This document shows positions 1-5,734 of a DNA stretch of 6,506 nucleotides, piece by piece. The number at the start of each line of letters is the position of its first letter. Positions within the stretch are counted from its first letter, which is position 1. Made by a program: the position numbers and the translations under genes. The notes beneath the pieces are model-generated. The model had not been told where the DNA came from, ran no database searches, and was given only the letters and a program-made list of their open reading frames with translations. Source of the DNA: DATBGO01 sp050011895 (GTDB lineage: Bacteria; Actinomycetota; Actinomycetes; Streptosporangiales; Streptosporangiaceae); assembly GCA_050011895.1 (NCBI GenBank), contig JBEKIF010000197.1, positions 1 through 6,506 of the forward strand, read 5' to 3'.

Positions 1-168
1 CTAGTGCTCACGGGCGACCAGGACCCGATCATCCCGGTGGCCAACGGCCGCATCCTAGCCGCGGGCATCCCCCACGCGACGCTGCACGTCTACCACGGCG
101 GCCACGTCGAGCTGGTGACCCGCCCGAGCCTGCTCACGCCCGTAATCACCAGCTTCCTCGCGTTATGA
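1..168 (+). CDS. Alpha/beta hydrolase, PHA depolymerase-like (C-terminal end only)
   Basis: Frame 1 is open from the window edge to a TGA at 166-168 and gives the last 55 residues of a protein whose start lies outside the window. It begins LVLTGDQDPIIPVANGRILA and continues to a HGGHVELVTRP stretch. The G-D-x-D-P-I-I-P turn and the later G-G-H are the usual positions of the acid and histidine of the Ser-Asp-His triad in alpha/beta hydrolases. The spacing between them, and the threonine-arginine-proline after the histidine, match what I know of intracellular poly(3-hydroxyalkanoate) depolymerases and related esterases. The nucleophile elbow is not in the window, so substrate is uncertain. It points the same way as the hcr operon but is separated by 189 bases containing possible regulatory dyads, so co-transcription is doubtful. 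Confidence 0.75.
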   Translation, partial: LVLTGDQDPIIPVANGRILAAGIPHATLHVYHGGHVELVTRPSLLTPVITSFLAL

Positions 169-219
169 TGAGGCAGAAAGGCAGCCACCCCTCAGTTGAG
201 CTGGCGGGCGCCGCGTTAC

Positions 220-245
220 CTACTCAGTCACGGGTCGGTGAGTAG
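220..245. promoter_or_regulatory. Inverted repeat upstream of hcrC (possible operator)
   Basis: CTACTCA at 220-226 is matched by TGAGTAG at 239-245. Within the 12-base centre, AC (230-231) and GT (234-235) also pair, giving a 26-bp interrupted dyad. There is no T-run after it, so an operator for a regulator of the hcr operon is more likely than an intrinsic terminator of the hydrolase gene. No convincing -35/-10 pair could be assigned; TTGAGC at 196-201 is the best -35-like hexamer, with no good -10 at normal spacing. Confidence 0.35.
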
Positions 246-275
246 CTGAATGAGGTCGCAGAACCCGTCATGGAC

Positions 276-313
276 GCCGCGTCGCAGACGTCGGCGCGGC
301 TCGGGGTACCCCG
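276..313 (+). promoter_or_regulatory. GC-rich hairpin and palindrome in the hcrC leader
   Basis: Bases 276-284 (GCCGCGTCG) can pair with 292-300 (CGGCGCGGC) as a nine-pair stem including one T-G wobble, with a seven-base loop. Immediately after it, 302-313 is a perfect 12-bp palindrome (CGGGGTACCCCG), and its last base begins the purine-rich GGGAGGG at 313-319 that looks like a ribosome binding site. If transcribed, this leader would be strongly structured next to the site where ribosomes load. Whether it regulates anything is inference. Confidence 0.35.
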
Positions 314-322
314 GGAGGGACG

Positions 323-361
323 ATGGCAGTCACGTCAATGAGTGAGGAGCTCGTCGAGTGA
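323..361 (+). other. Short frame: probable displaced original start of hcrC, now a 12-codon leader
   Basis: ATG at 323 lies four bases after GGAGG (314-318) and opens MAVTSMSEELVE, stopping at TGA 359-361. The stop overlaps the hcrC GTG (358-360) as GTGA. The peptide's last residues, E-E-L-V-E, reappear at the hcrC N-terminus as K-E-L-V-E. The cause is a 20-bp tandem duplication (339-378). Removing one copy would join this frame directly to the L-K-I-N-G-E of hcrC. It could now act as a translational coupler, or be a relic. No homologous leader peptide is known to me. Confidence 0.4.
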
Positions 362-378
362 GGAAGGAGCTCGTAGAG
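339..378 (+). repeat. 20-bp tandem direct duplication at the hcrC start
   Basis: Bases 339-358 and 359-378 are adjacent copies agreeing at 17 of 20 positions; both end in GGAGCTCGT, one variable base, then GAG. Because 20 is not a multiple of three, the second copy shifts the frame between the well-placed ATG at 323 and the body of hcrC. The GAGGAG at 344-349 in the first copy now serves as a Shine-Dalgarno eight bases before GTG 358. Confidence 0.75.
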
Positions 379-837
379 CTGAAGATCAACGGCGAGGCGT
401 ACGAGCTGGCGATCGTACCCACGCACACGCTGCTCGAGGTCCTGCGCGAGGATGCGGTCCTCACCGGAACCAAGCACGGCTGCGAGCAGGGCGAGTGCGG
501 CCTGTGCACGGTCCTCGTCGACGGCTCGCCCCAGTTCTCGTGCCTGATGCTCGCGGTCGAAGCCCAGGGCAGTGCGATCCGCACGGTCGAGGGGCTGGCC
601 AGGGGCGGTGAGCTGCACCCGCTCCAGCAAGCTTTTGCCGAGAAGGGCGCCTCGCAGTGCGGCTACTGCTCGCCGGGGATGCTGGTGTCGGCGCAGGCGC
701 TACTGGAGCGCAATCCGGCGCCGACCCGGAGCGAGATCCGGGAGGCGCTGGCGGGCAACCTCTGCCGGTGTACCGGCTATCTCGCCATCCTCGACGCCGT
801 CGAGCTCGCGGCTGCGCGCCTGCGGAGCGCAGCGTGA
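358..837 (+). CDS. hcrC: 4-hydroxybenzoyl-CoA reductase-type small subunit, two [2Fe-2S] clusters
   Basis: A 159-residue iron-sulfur subunit of the xanthine oxidase family, normal in length. The N-terminal plant-ferredoxin fold carries the first [2Fe-2S] cluster on C42, C47, C50 and C62 (GCEQGECGLC, then a later Cys). The C-terminal helical domain carries the second on C101, C104, C136 and C138 (CGYC and CRC). It relays electrons between the FAD subunit and the molybdenum site in a cytoplasmic complex. The GTG start is forced: an in-frame TGA at 343-345 rules out any earlier start, and GAGGAG at 344-349 is well spaced. The stop overlaps the next gene's GTG by four bases. The small-subunit family call is very secure. 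The hcr assignment comes from the medium and large subunits, since small subunits alone do not distinguish substrates. Confidence 0.93.
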   Translation: MRKELVELKINGEAYELAIVPTHTLLEVLREDAVLTGTKHGCEQGECGLCTVLVDGSPQFSCLMLAVEAQGSAIRTVEGLARGGELHPLQQAFAEKGASQCGYCSPGMLVSAQALLERNPAPTRSEIREALAGNLCRCTGYLAILDAVELAAARLRSAA

Positions 838-3251
838 CTGCCGTCACGACCGATCCCAGGCAGACCTCGGCGCGGGGCACCGCGGTCGTCGGCGGGAGCG
901 ATCCGAGGATCGACGTCCACGCGAAGGCCACGGGCCAGACGATGTATGCCGACGACATCCACCTCCCGCGGATGCTCGTAGGCAGATTGCTGCGCAGCCC
1001 ATACCGCCACGCGAAGATCCTGCGCGTCGATGTCACGCAGGCCGCGGCGCTGCCCGGGGTCCACGGCATCCTCACCGGGCGCGACCTGCCGATCCGCTAC
1101 GGCATCATGCCGGTGGCTCAGGACGAGCACGCGCTGGCGCTGCACAAGGTCCGCTACCACGGCGAGCCGGTCGCCGCCGTGGCGGCGATCAACGAGGAGG
1201 TGGCGGAGCAGGCGCTGCGGCTGATCGAAGTCGAGTACGAGGAGCTGGCGCCGGTCAGCTCGATCGAGGACGCGATGAAGCCCGGGCTGCCGCTGATCGA
1301 CGGCGAAGGGCTCGGTCGCCAGGTCAACCGGCGCGCGACGCTCGAATTCGGCGATGTCGCCGGCGGGTTTGAGCGCGCCGACCGCAGCTATGAGGACCTC
1401 TTTTTCTTTGAGGGCAACACCCACCTGCCGATGGAGGAGCACGCTGCGGTCGCGCAGTGGGAGCCGGAGCCGCGCGGCCGAGTGACGATCTGGTCCTCGA
1501 CCCAGGTGCCGCACTACCTGCACCGCGCGCTCGCCAGGGTGCTTGAGCTGCCGCCCGGGCGGATCCGCGTGGTGGCGGCGCCGGTCGGGGGCGGCTTCGG
1601 CGGCAAGAGCGATCCGTTCTCGCATGAGGTCTGCGCCGCGCGCCTGGCTATGATCACGGGCCGGCCAGTGAAGTTCACGCTCACGCGCGAGGAGGTCTTC
1701 TACGCCCACCGCGGCCGGCACCCGGTGCTGATGCGAGTGCGCACCGGTTTCAAGGAGGACGGGACGCTGACCGCGATGACGTTCAGGAACATGCTCGACG
1801 GTGGCGCCTTCGGCAGCTACGGGCCCGCCTCGACGTTCTACACCGGCGCGCTGCAGGCGGTCACCTATGACGTGCCGGCCTACAAATTCGAGGCCGTGCG
1901 CGTGCTCACCAATAAGCCCCCGTGCGGGCCCAAGCGCGGACATGGCACGCCGCAGCCCCGGTTCGCGCTGGAGTGCCACCTCGACAAGGTTGCGACGGAC
2001 CTCGGCATCGACCCGATCGACCTTCGCCTGCGGAACCTGATCGAGCCGTTCTCGCGGACCATCAATTACATGCGCGTAACAACGTGCGGGCTGCGCGAGT
2101 GCATCGAGCTGGTCGAAACGGCGTCCGGCTGGCGGGGGAAGCACGGAAAGCTGCCGTACGGCCGCGGTGTCGGCTTCGCAGTCAGCGGGTACATGTGCGG
2201 CGCCGGGCTGCCCATCAATAGAAGCGACTCGTCTCAGTCGGAGGTGCAGATCAAGGTCGACCGCGGCGGCGGCGTGACCGTCTACTCGATGGCGACCGAC
2301 ATCGGCCAGGGCTCCGACAACATGCTGGTGACCTTCGTGGCCGAGGTGCTCGGTCTGCGGCCGCGCGACATCGCGCTGATCGCGTCGGACACCGACCTGA
2401 CGCCGATCGACCTCGGCAGCTACTCGAGCCGCGTCACCTTCATGGCCGGCAACGCGGCCGTGCAAGCGGCCCAGCGGATGCGCGACAAGATCTTTGCCGC
2501 CGTCTCGGCCGACCTCGGAGTCCCGTCCGAAGAGCTGGTCGCGCGCGACGGCCGCATCTTCGACGGCGACGATCCGAGCGTGGGCATGGATTGGCGGGCG
2601 GCGGTCCAGACTGCCTCGGTGCGCGAGCCGCCGCTCGTCACCGCTGGCTCGTACAAGGCACCGAAGCTCGCCGGACCCTATGTGGGTTCCGGTGTCGGCC
2701 CGTCGCCGGCGTACAGCTACACAGCGGCGATCGTCGAGCTGGAATGCGATCCGGAGACGGGCGTCGTCGACGTCGATCGCGTCTGGATAGGCCACGACCT
2801 CGGCAAGGCTGTCAACCGCGTCGCAGCCGAGGGCCAGATCGTCGGCAGCGTCTACATGGCGCTCGGGGAGGCGCTCTTCGAGGAGCAGGTCTTCCGCCGC
2901 GGCTACCTGAAGAACCCATCGATCCTCGAGTACCGCAGCCCGACCTTCCTGGAAATGCCCGAGGTGGAGACCTTCCTCGTCGAGACCGATGATCCCGAAG
3001 GACCGTTCGGTGCCAAGGAGGCGGGTCAGGGGGCGCTGCTGCCGGTCATCCCCGCGGTCGCCAACGCCATCTACGACGCGGTCGGGGTGCGGGTCGACGA
3101 GACCCCGATCTCGCCCGACAAGGTCCTCGAGGGCCTCCGGCAGCAGGAACAGGGCAACGAGCCCCGCGTCGGGCCCAAGAAGATGCCCGATTTTGACTAC
3201 GGTGAGCCCGTCAAGGTGGACCCGCCGGGCGGGCGGTGGGTGGCGCCGTGA
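834..3251 (+). CDS. hcrA: 4-hydroxybenzoyl-CoA reductase-type large subunit, molybdopterin-binding
   Basis: An 805-residue catalytic subunit. The aldehyde oxidase/xanthine dehydrogenase a/b hammerhead domain spans about residues 20-145, and the molybdopterin-binding domains follow. GGGFGGK at 252-258 is the standard cofactor loop. Stretches typical of HcrA as I know it are FFFEGNTHLPME (190-201), WSSTQVPHYLHRAL (220-233), TREEVFYAHRGRHP (284-297), KPPCGPKRGHG (361-371) and YSSRVTFMAGNAA (530-542). The C-terminal GPFGAKEAGQG (723-733) has Gln732 where the family's catalytic Glu is expected (GxGE). The tail after about 770 is a short extension rich in proline and charged residues. GTG 834 is chosen because GGAG at 824-827 precedes it and it overlaps hcrC by GTGA; starting earlier would bury some 60 codons inside hcrC. 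In characterised HCR this subunit reductively dehydroxylates 4-hydroxybenzoyl-CoA to benzoyl-CoA. A related CoA-ester substrate cannot be excluded. Confidence 0.85.
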   Translation: MTAVTTDPRQTSARGTAVVGGSDPRIDVHAKATGQTMYADDIHLPRMLVGRLLRSPYRHAKILRVDVTQAAALPGVHGILTGRDLPIRYGIMPVAQDEHALALHKVRYHGEPVAAVAAINEEVAEQALRLIEVEYEELAPVSSIEDAMKPGLPLIDGEGLGRQVNRRATLEFGDVAGGFERADRSYEDLFFFEGNTHLPMEEHAAVAQWEPEPRGRVTIWSSTQVPHYLHRALARVLELPPGRIRVVAAPVGGGFGGKSDPFSHEVCAARLAMITGRPVKFTLTREEVFYAHRGRHPVLMRVRTGFKEDGTLTAMTFRNMLDGGAFGSYGPASTFYTGALQAVTYDVPAYKFEAVRVLTNKPPCGPKRGHGTPQPRFALECHLDKVATDLGIDPIDLRLRNLIEPFSRTINYMRVTTCGLRECIELVETASGWRGKHGKLPYGRGVGFAVSGYMCGAGLPINRSDSSQSEVQIKVDRGGGVTVYSMATDIGQGSDNMLVTFVAEVLGLRPRDIALIASDTDLTPIDLGSYSSRVTFMAGNAAVQAAQRMRDKIFAAVSADLGVPSEELVARDGRIFDGDDPSVGMDWRAAVQTASVREPPLVTAGSYKAPKLAGPYVGSGVGPSPAYSYTAAIVELECDPETGVVDVDRVWIGHDLGKAVNRVAAEGQIVGSVYMALGEALFEEQVFRRGYLKNPSILEYRSPTFLEMPEVETFLVETDDPEGPFGAKEAGQGALLPVIPAVANAIYDAVGVRVDETPISPDKVLEGLRQQEQGNEPRVGPKKMPDFDYGEPVKVDPPGGRWVAP

Positions 3252-4228
3252 TGCGCCTGCCGCAGTTCGCGTACCTTCCGGCGGCCACGACCGCCGAGGC
3301 GGCGCAGCTCCTGGCCGAGCACCCCGGCGCGCAGCTGGTCGGCGGAGGCACCGATCTGTACCCCAAGATGAAGCGGCGCCAGCTCGAGCCCGAGGTGCTG
3401 GTGGGCCTGCGCCGCGTCGCCGAGCTGTCCGGCATTCACGTCAACGCCGGGGTCTCGGTTGGCGCGGGAACGCGACTGCACGAGCTCGCCTCTGCGGGCG
3501 AGGTGGTCCGGCGCTATCCGGCCCTCGCACGGGCAGCGTCGCTGGTCGCCAGCCCGCAGATCCGCAACGCCGGCACGGTCGGGGGGAACCTTTGCGTCGA
3601 CACCCGATGTAACTACTATGACCTGCCCTACGACCGGCGCTGCGCGCACGGCTTCTGCATGAAGGCCGGCGGCGACGTGTGCCGCCTGGCGCCAGGCGGC
3701 GACCGCTGCTGGGCAGTCTCCTCCACCGACCTCGCGCCGGTGGCGCACATGTACGGCGCCTCGGTCCGGCTCGTCAGCACTCGCGGTGAGCGGAGCCTGC
3801 CGATCGCGGAGTTCTACACGATGGACGACGGCATAGATTACCTGCAAAAGCAGCGTGACGAGGTGCTGATCGCGCTCGACCTGCCGCCTGCGGACGGCCT
3901 GCGGGCGACGTACGTGAAGTTCCGGCGCCGGGGGGCGATCGACTTCCCCCTGCTGGGCGTGGCGGCCGCCGTTCGCACCGACGCCGACGGGACCTGCACC
4001 GAGGCACGGCTCGTGCTCGGGGCGGTGGCGACCGCGCCGCTGCCGGTGCCGCAGGCGGCCGGGCGGCTCGTGGGCGTGGCGCTCACCGAGGAGGCGATCG
4101 TCGAGGCCGCCCAGGCGGCGATGTCAGCCACCAAGCCGATGGACTCGCTTGACCTGCCGCTCTCCTACCGCAGGCGGATGGTCAAGATCCACGTCGCGCG
4201 AGCGCTGCGCGAGCTGATCCCGGCGTAG
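3251..4228 (+). CDS. hcrB: 4-hydroxybenzoyl-CoA reductase-type medium subunit, FAD plus [4Fe-4S]
   Basis: A 325-residue FAD-binding subunit of the CO dehydrogenase medium-chain type. FAD contacts are expected at GGGTDLYP (31-38) and TVGGNLC (109-115). Directly after the second motif is an insertion that ordinary xanthine or CO dehydrogenases lack, containing C120, C136, C144 and C153. The spacings of 16, 8 and 9 residues equal those of the four [4Fe-4S] ligands reported for Thauera HcrB (122/138/146/155). The surrounding DTRCNYY...FCMK...GDRC pattern also agrees. This cluster is the hallmark of 4-hydroxybenzoyl-CoA reductase, letting it accept low-potential electrons, probably from ferredoxin. 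ATG 3251 shares its A with the hcrA stop (TGATG). GTG 3248 is equally in frame and would give a four-base overlap, so the start is uncertain by one codon. Two further cysteines (C115, C131) lie in or beside the insertion. Confidence 0.9.
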   Translation: MRLPQFAYLPAATTAEAAQLLAEHPGAQLVGGGTDLYPKMKRRQLEPEVLVGLRRVAELSGIHVNAGVSVGAGTRLHELASAGEVVRRYPALARAASLVASPQIRNAGTVGGNLCVDTRCNYYDLPYDRRCAHGFCMKAGGDVCRLAPGGDRCWAVSSTDLAPVAHMYGASVRLVSTRGERSLPIAEFYTMDDGIDYLQKQRDEVLIALDLPPADGLRATYVKFRRRGAIDFPLLGVAAAVRTDADGTCTEARLVLGAVATAPLPVPQAAGRLVGVALTEEAIVEAAQAAMSATKPMDSLDLPLSYRRRMVKIHVARALRELIPA

Positions 4229-4277
4229 TCTCGGCCGGCGGCACGGCTGATAGCTCATCCGAGAGTTAATTCCTTTT
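4229..4277 (+). terminator. Weak stem followed by T-rich tract after hcrB
   Basis: TCTCGG at 4229-4234, starting directly after the hcrB stop, is complementary to CCGAGA at 4259-4264. A smaller GCCG/CGGC pairing (4234-4237 with 4244-4247) overlaps inside it. The dyad is followed by a T-rich stretch up to 4277. The 24-base separation makes this a weak terminator candidate, but it does sit where the hcr operon should end. The same gap must hold any promoter for the rhodanese; none was recognised. Confidence 0.25.
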
Positions 4278-4288
4278 GGCAGACGGGC

Positions 4289-4294
4289 AGGAGG
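4289..4294 (+). promoter_or_regulatory. Shine-Dalgarno AGGAGG fixing the rhodanese start
   Basis: A full AGGAGG lies five bases before GTG 4300. This selects that codon over the in-frame TTG at 4276, which would add eight residues, lies upstream of this site and has no ribosome binding site of its own. Confidence 0.7.
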
Positions 4295-4299
4295 GCACA

Positions 4300-5154
4300 G
4301 TGGCTGATTATGCGAAGGACGTTGTCGTCGAGCCCGATTGGCTCGAGCAGCACCTGAATGATGACTGGATCCGGATCGTCGAAGTGGACGAGAATCCTGA
4401 CCTCTATCGCAAGGCACACTACCGCGAGGCTCACATCCCGGGTGCAATAGTCTTTGACTGGAAGCTCGACCTGCAAGATCCGGTCAAGCGCGATTTCCTG
4501 TCCGCTGAGGACTTCGGCAAGCTGTTGGGCAGCCGGGGGATCTCAAACGAACATCAGATCATCCTGTACGGTGATCGTAACAACTGGTTCGCAGCCTATA
4601 CGTACTGGTATTTCAAGTACTACGGGCACGAGAACGTCAAGCTGCTCAACGGCCCCCGCGAACGGTGGATCTCCGAAGGGCGTCCCATTACAACTGCGCA
4701 GCCGCGCTTCGAGCCGGTGACGTTCACGGCAAGGACCGGTGATGACTCGATTCGCGCCAGGCGCGAGGAGACTCTGCGCGCGCTCAGCGGTTCCCACGTG
4801 CTCGTCGACGTTCGCAGTCCCCAGGAGTACTCAGGCGATATGGTCGCGATGCCTGGCTACGAGAGCGAGCGCTCGCTGCGGGGCGGGCGCATTCCGGGCG
4901 CGAAGTCGATTCCCTGGGAACAGGCTGTCACGGACGACGGTGCGTTCAAGTCCGCGGACGAGCTACGTGAGCTTTATGCCGTCAAGGGTGTCCTCGGCGG
5001 TGAGCCGATAATTACTTACTGCCGGCTCGGTGAGCGCTCGGCGCATACGTGGTTCGTGTTGCATGAGCTGCTTGGCGTGCCGGACGTCAAGAATTACGAC
5101 GGATCTTGGGCCGAGTGGGGAAACCTAGTAGGCGTACCGATCGAGAAAGGTTGA
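4300..5154 (+). CDS. Thiosulfate sulfurtransferase (rhodanese), two-domain CysA2-like
   Basis: A 284-residue cytoplasmic rhodanese moving sulfane sulfur from a donor such as thiosulfate through a cysteine persulfide. The inactive N-terminal domain (about 5-130) has Asp91 (YGDRNNW) where a catalytic Cys would sit; the C-terminal domain (about 150-284) has Cys241 in CRLGERS. That loop, followed by the HTWFVL helix and KNYDGSWAEWG, closely resembles mycobacterial CysA2/CysA3-type enzymes rather than mercaptopyruvate sulfurtransferases, which use CG(S/T)GxT. Length is normal and the frame intact. It lies 71 bases after hcrB on the same strand with its own strong ribosome binding site, so it may be a separate unit. 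It uses A/T-ending codons more often than the hcr genes. Supplying sulfur for the hcr iron-sulfur clusters or Mo ligand is possible but only inferred from position; general sulfur or cyanide metabolism is equally plausible. No gene symbol is given because cysA is also used for a transporter. Confidence 0.9.
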   Translation: MADYAKDVVVEPDWLEQHLNDDWIRIVEVDENPDLYRKAHYREAHIPGAIVFDWKLDLQDPVKRDFLSAEDFGKLLGSRGISNEHQIILYGDRNNWFAAYTYWYFKYYGHENVKLLNGPRERWISEGRPITTAQPRFEPVTFTARTGDDSIRARREETLRALSGSHVLVDVRSPQEYSGDMVAMPGYESERSLRGGRIPGAKSIPWEQAVTDDGAFKSADELRELYAVKGVLGGEPIITYCRLGERSAHTWFVLHELLGVPDVKNYDGSWAEWGNLVGVPIEKG

Positions 5155-5197
5155 GAGACCAGCATCGACAGGGTGGCGAGCCACGGCCGTTTCAAGA

Positions 5198-5448
5198 TCA
5201 TGATGTGAGTCCGAGGATAGTGAAGGGCCGGTCGATGTAGCCATTGCCCCCAACGGGACCGCTGGCGCGGGAATTGTCCTCCTGGATGTGCCGCCATACC
5301 CGCTCGGGAGTGAGCGGCAGATCGCGGATCACGACGCCGGTCGCGTCGGTGACGGCGGCGGCCACAGCGGGAGCTTGAACAGGTCGGCCATCATCCGCTG
5401 CAGCAAGTACAGGTGCTGTACGGGGCTCCAGAGGGTCAGGCCGTCGCC
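5198..5448 (-). pseudogene. Remnant of a second molybdopterin-binding subunit with its centre deleted
   Basis: Two pieces of a xanthine dehydrogenase-family large subunit lie together in different frames. Reading the minus strand, 5448-5368 encodes GDGLTLWSPVQHLYLLQRMM then ADLFKLP, equivalent to the VTIWSSTQVPHYLHRALARVLELP region of the neighbouring HcrA. From about 5368 the frame shifts and reads AVAAAVTDATGVVIRDLPLT then PERVWRHIQ, the normal C-terminus of the family (compare AVANAIYDAVGVRVDETPIS in HcrA). In HcrA these regions are about 500 residues apart. The last frame ends at TGA 5200-5198 after a tail of some 28 residues. The cofactor loop and active-site Glu are missing and nothing recognisable precedes 5448, so this cannot encode an enzyme. 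It differs enough from HcrA to be another family member, not a recent copy. It converges on the rhodanese, with 43 bases between. Confidence 0.75.
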
Positions 5449-5593
5449 GCTCCCAGAACTCGTTAGCGCCGCTAATGTTCGGAGCTCCCGGCACTCCCGC
5501 CACGAGAGCCACGAGAGCCGACCGCCGTCGCCGGGACCCGGGCAGCTGGCTCTGTCGGCGACCGTGCGGATACGGGTACGGCTGCCGGGCGGC

Positions 5594-5686
5594 TCAGGCG
5601 GGGATGAGGTCGACGTGGGTCCCGGCGGCTTCGGGCAGCGCCCGCAGGTCGCCGGTATCGGAGGTCAGGATGTCATCCCCGTCGCC
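5594..5686 (-). pseudogene. C-terminal remnant of a PIN-domain (VapC-like) protein
   Basis: Minus-strand bases 5686-5597 encode GDGDDILTSDTGDLRALPEA followed by AGTHVDLIPA, with TGA at 5596-5594. The D-x-(I/V)-L-T-S-D-x-x-D-(I/L)-x-x-L pattern close to a C-terminus is typical of VapC-type PIN ribonucleases, where the TSD aspartate helps bind metal. The frame upstream, toward 5700, is not recognisable PIN sequence, and only about 100 bases separate this from the ssuD promoter region, so the rest of the domain and any antitoxin are gone. The 145 bases between this tail and the molybdoenzyme remnant (5449-5593) hold nothing I can recognise on either strand. Confidence 0.5.
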
Positions 5687-5728
5687 GGCCCGCGGCCGCG
5701 GAACCCGACGATAACCGGCAGGACGAGC

Positions 5729-5734
5729 TATAAT
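5729..5734 (+). promoter_or_regulatory. Consensus -10 box (TATAAT) upstream of the ssuD-like gene
   Basis: A perfect TATAAT occurs in the only AT-rich stretch of the window, 56 bases before ATG 5791. The -35 region at normal spacing (around 5705-5711, CCGACGA) is a poor match, so the promoter may need an activator or extended contacts. Transcription would begin near 5741, inside the large dyad. Confidence 0.45.

Noticed and set aside
284..299. 16-base stretch almost repeated at 860-875 in hcrA (one mismatch)
   Set aside because: GC-rich and short with no extended similarity around it; most likely coincidence.
270..341. 23-codon frame from ATG 270 in the hcr leader
   Set aside because: No ribosome binding site, overlaps the hairpin and the better-supported frame at 323, and resembles nothing known.
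657..833. Upstream extension of the hcrA reading frame
   Set aside because: The frame is open, but these 59 codons lie inside hcrC, have no family similarity, and GTG 834 has a GGAG and the usual GTGA coupling.
268..1075. Minus-strand open frames opposite hcrC and its leader
   Set aside because: Low-complexity translations without domains, antisense to a conserved gene.
777..2795. 672-codon open frame on the minus strand opposite hcrA
   Set aside because: It is a by-product of the strong GC bias in hcrA; the translation is Arg/Asp/Ala-rich with no recognisable domain, while the plus-strand frame is a clear protein family.
3236..3250. Five-codon N-terminal extension of hcrB from GTG 3236
   Set aside because: No well-placed ribosome binding site, and it would overlap hcrA further; ATG 3251 or GTG 3248 fits the coupled layout and family N-terminus better.
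4276..4299. TTG 4276 as rhodanese start
   Set aside because: The AGGAGG at 4289-4294 lies downstream of it and points to GTG 4300.
5173..5184. GTGG/CCAC mini-hairpin after the rhodanese as a terminator
   Set aside because: Only four stem pairs and no proper T-run follow it; too weak to call.
5500..5517. Two adjacent copies of a 9-bp unit (CCACGAGAG) as a possible repeat array
   Set aside because: Only two units with no spacers; not a CRISPR or a meaningful tandem array.
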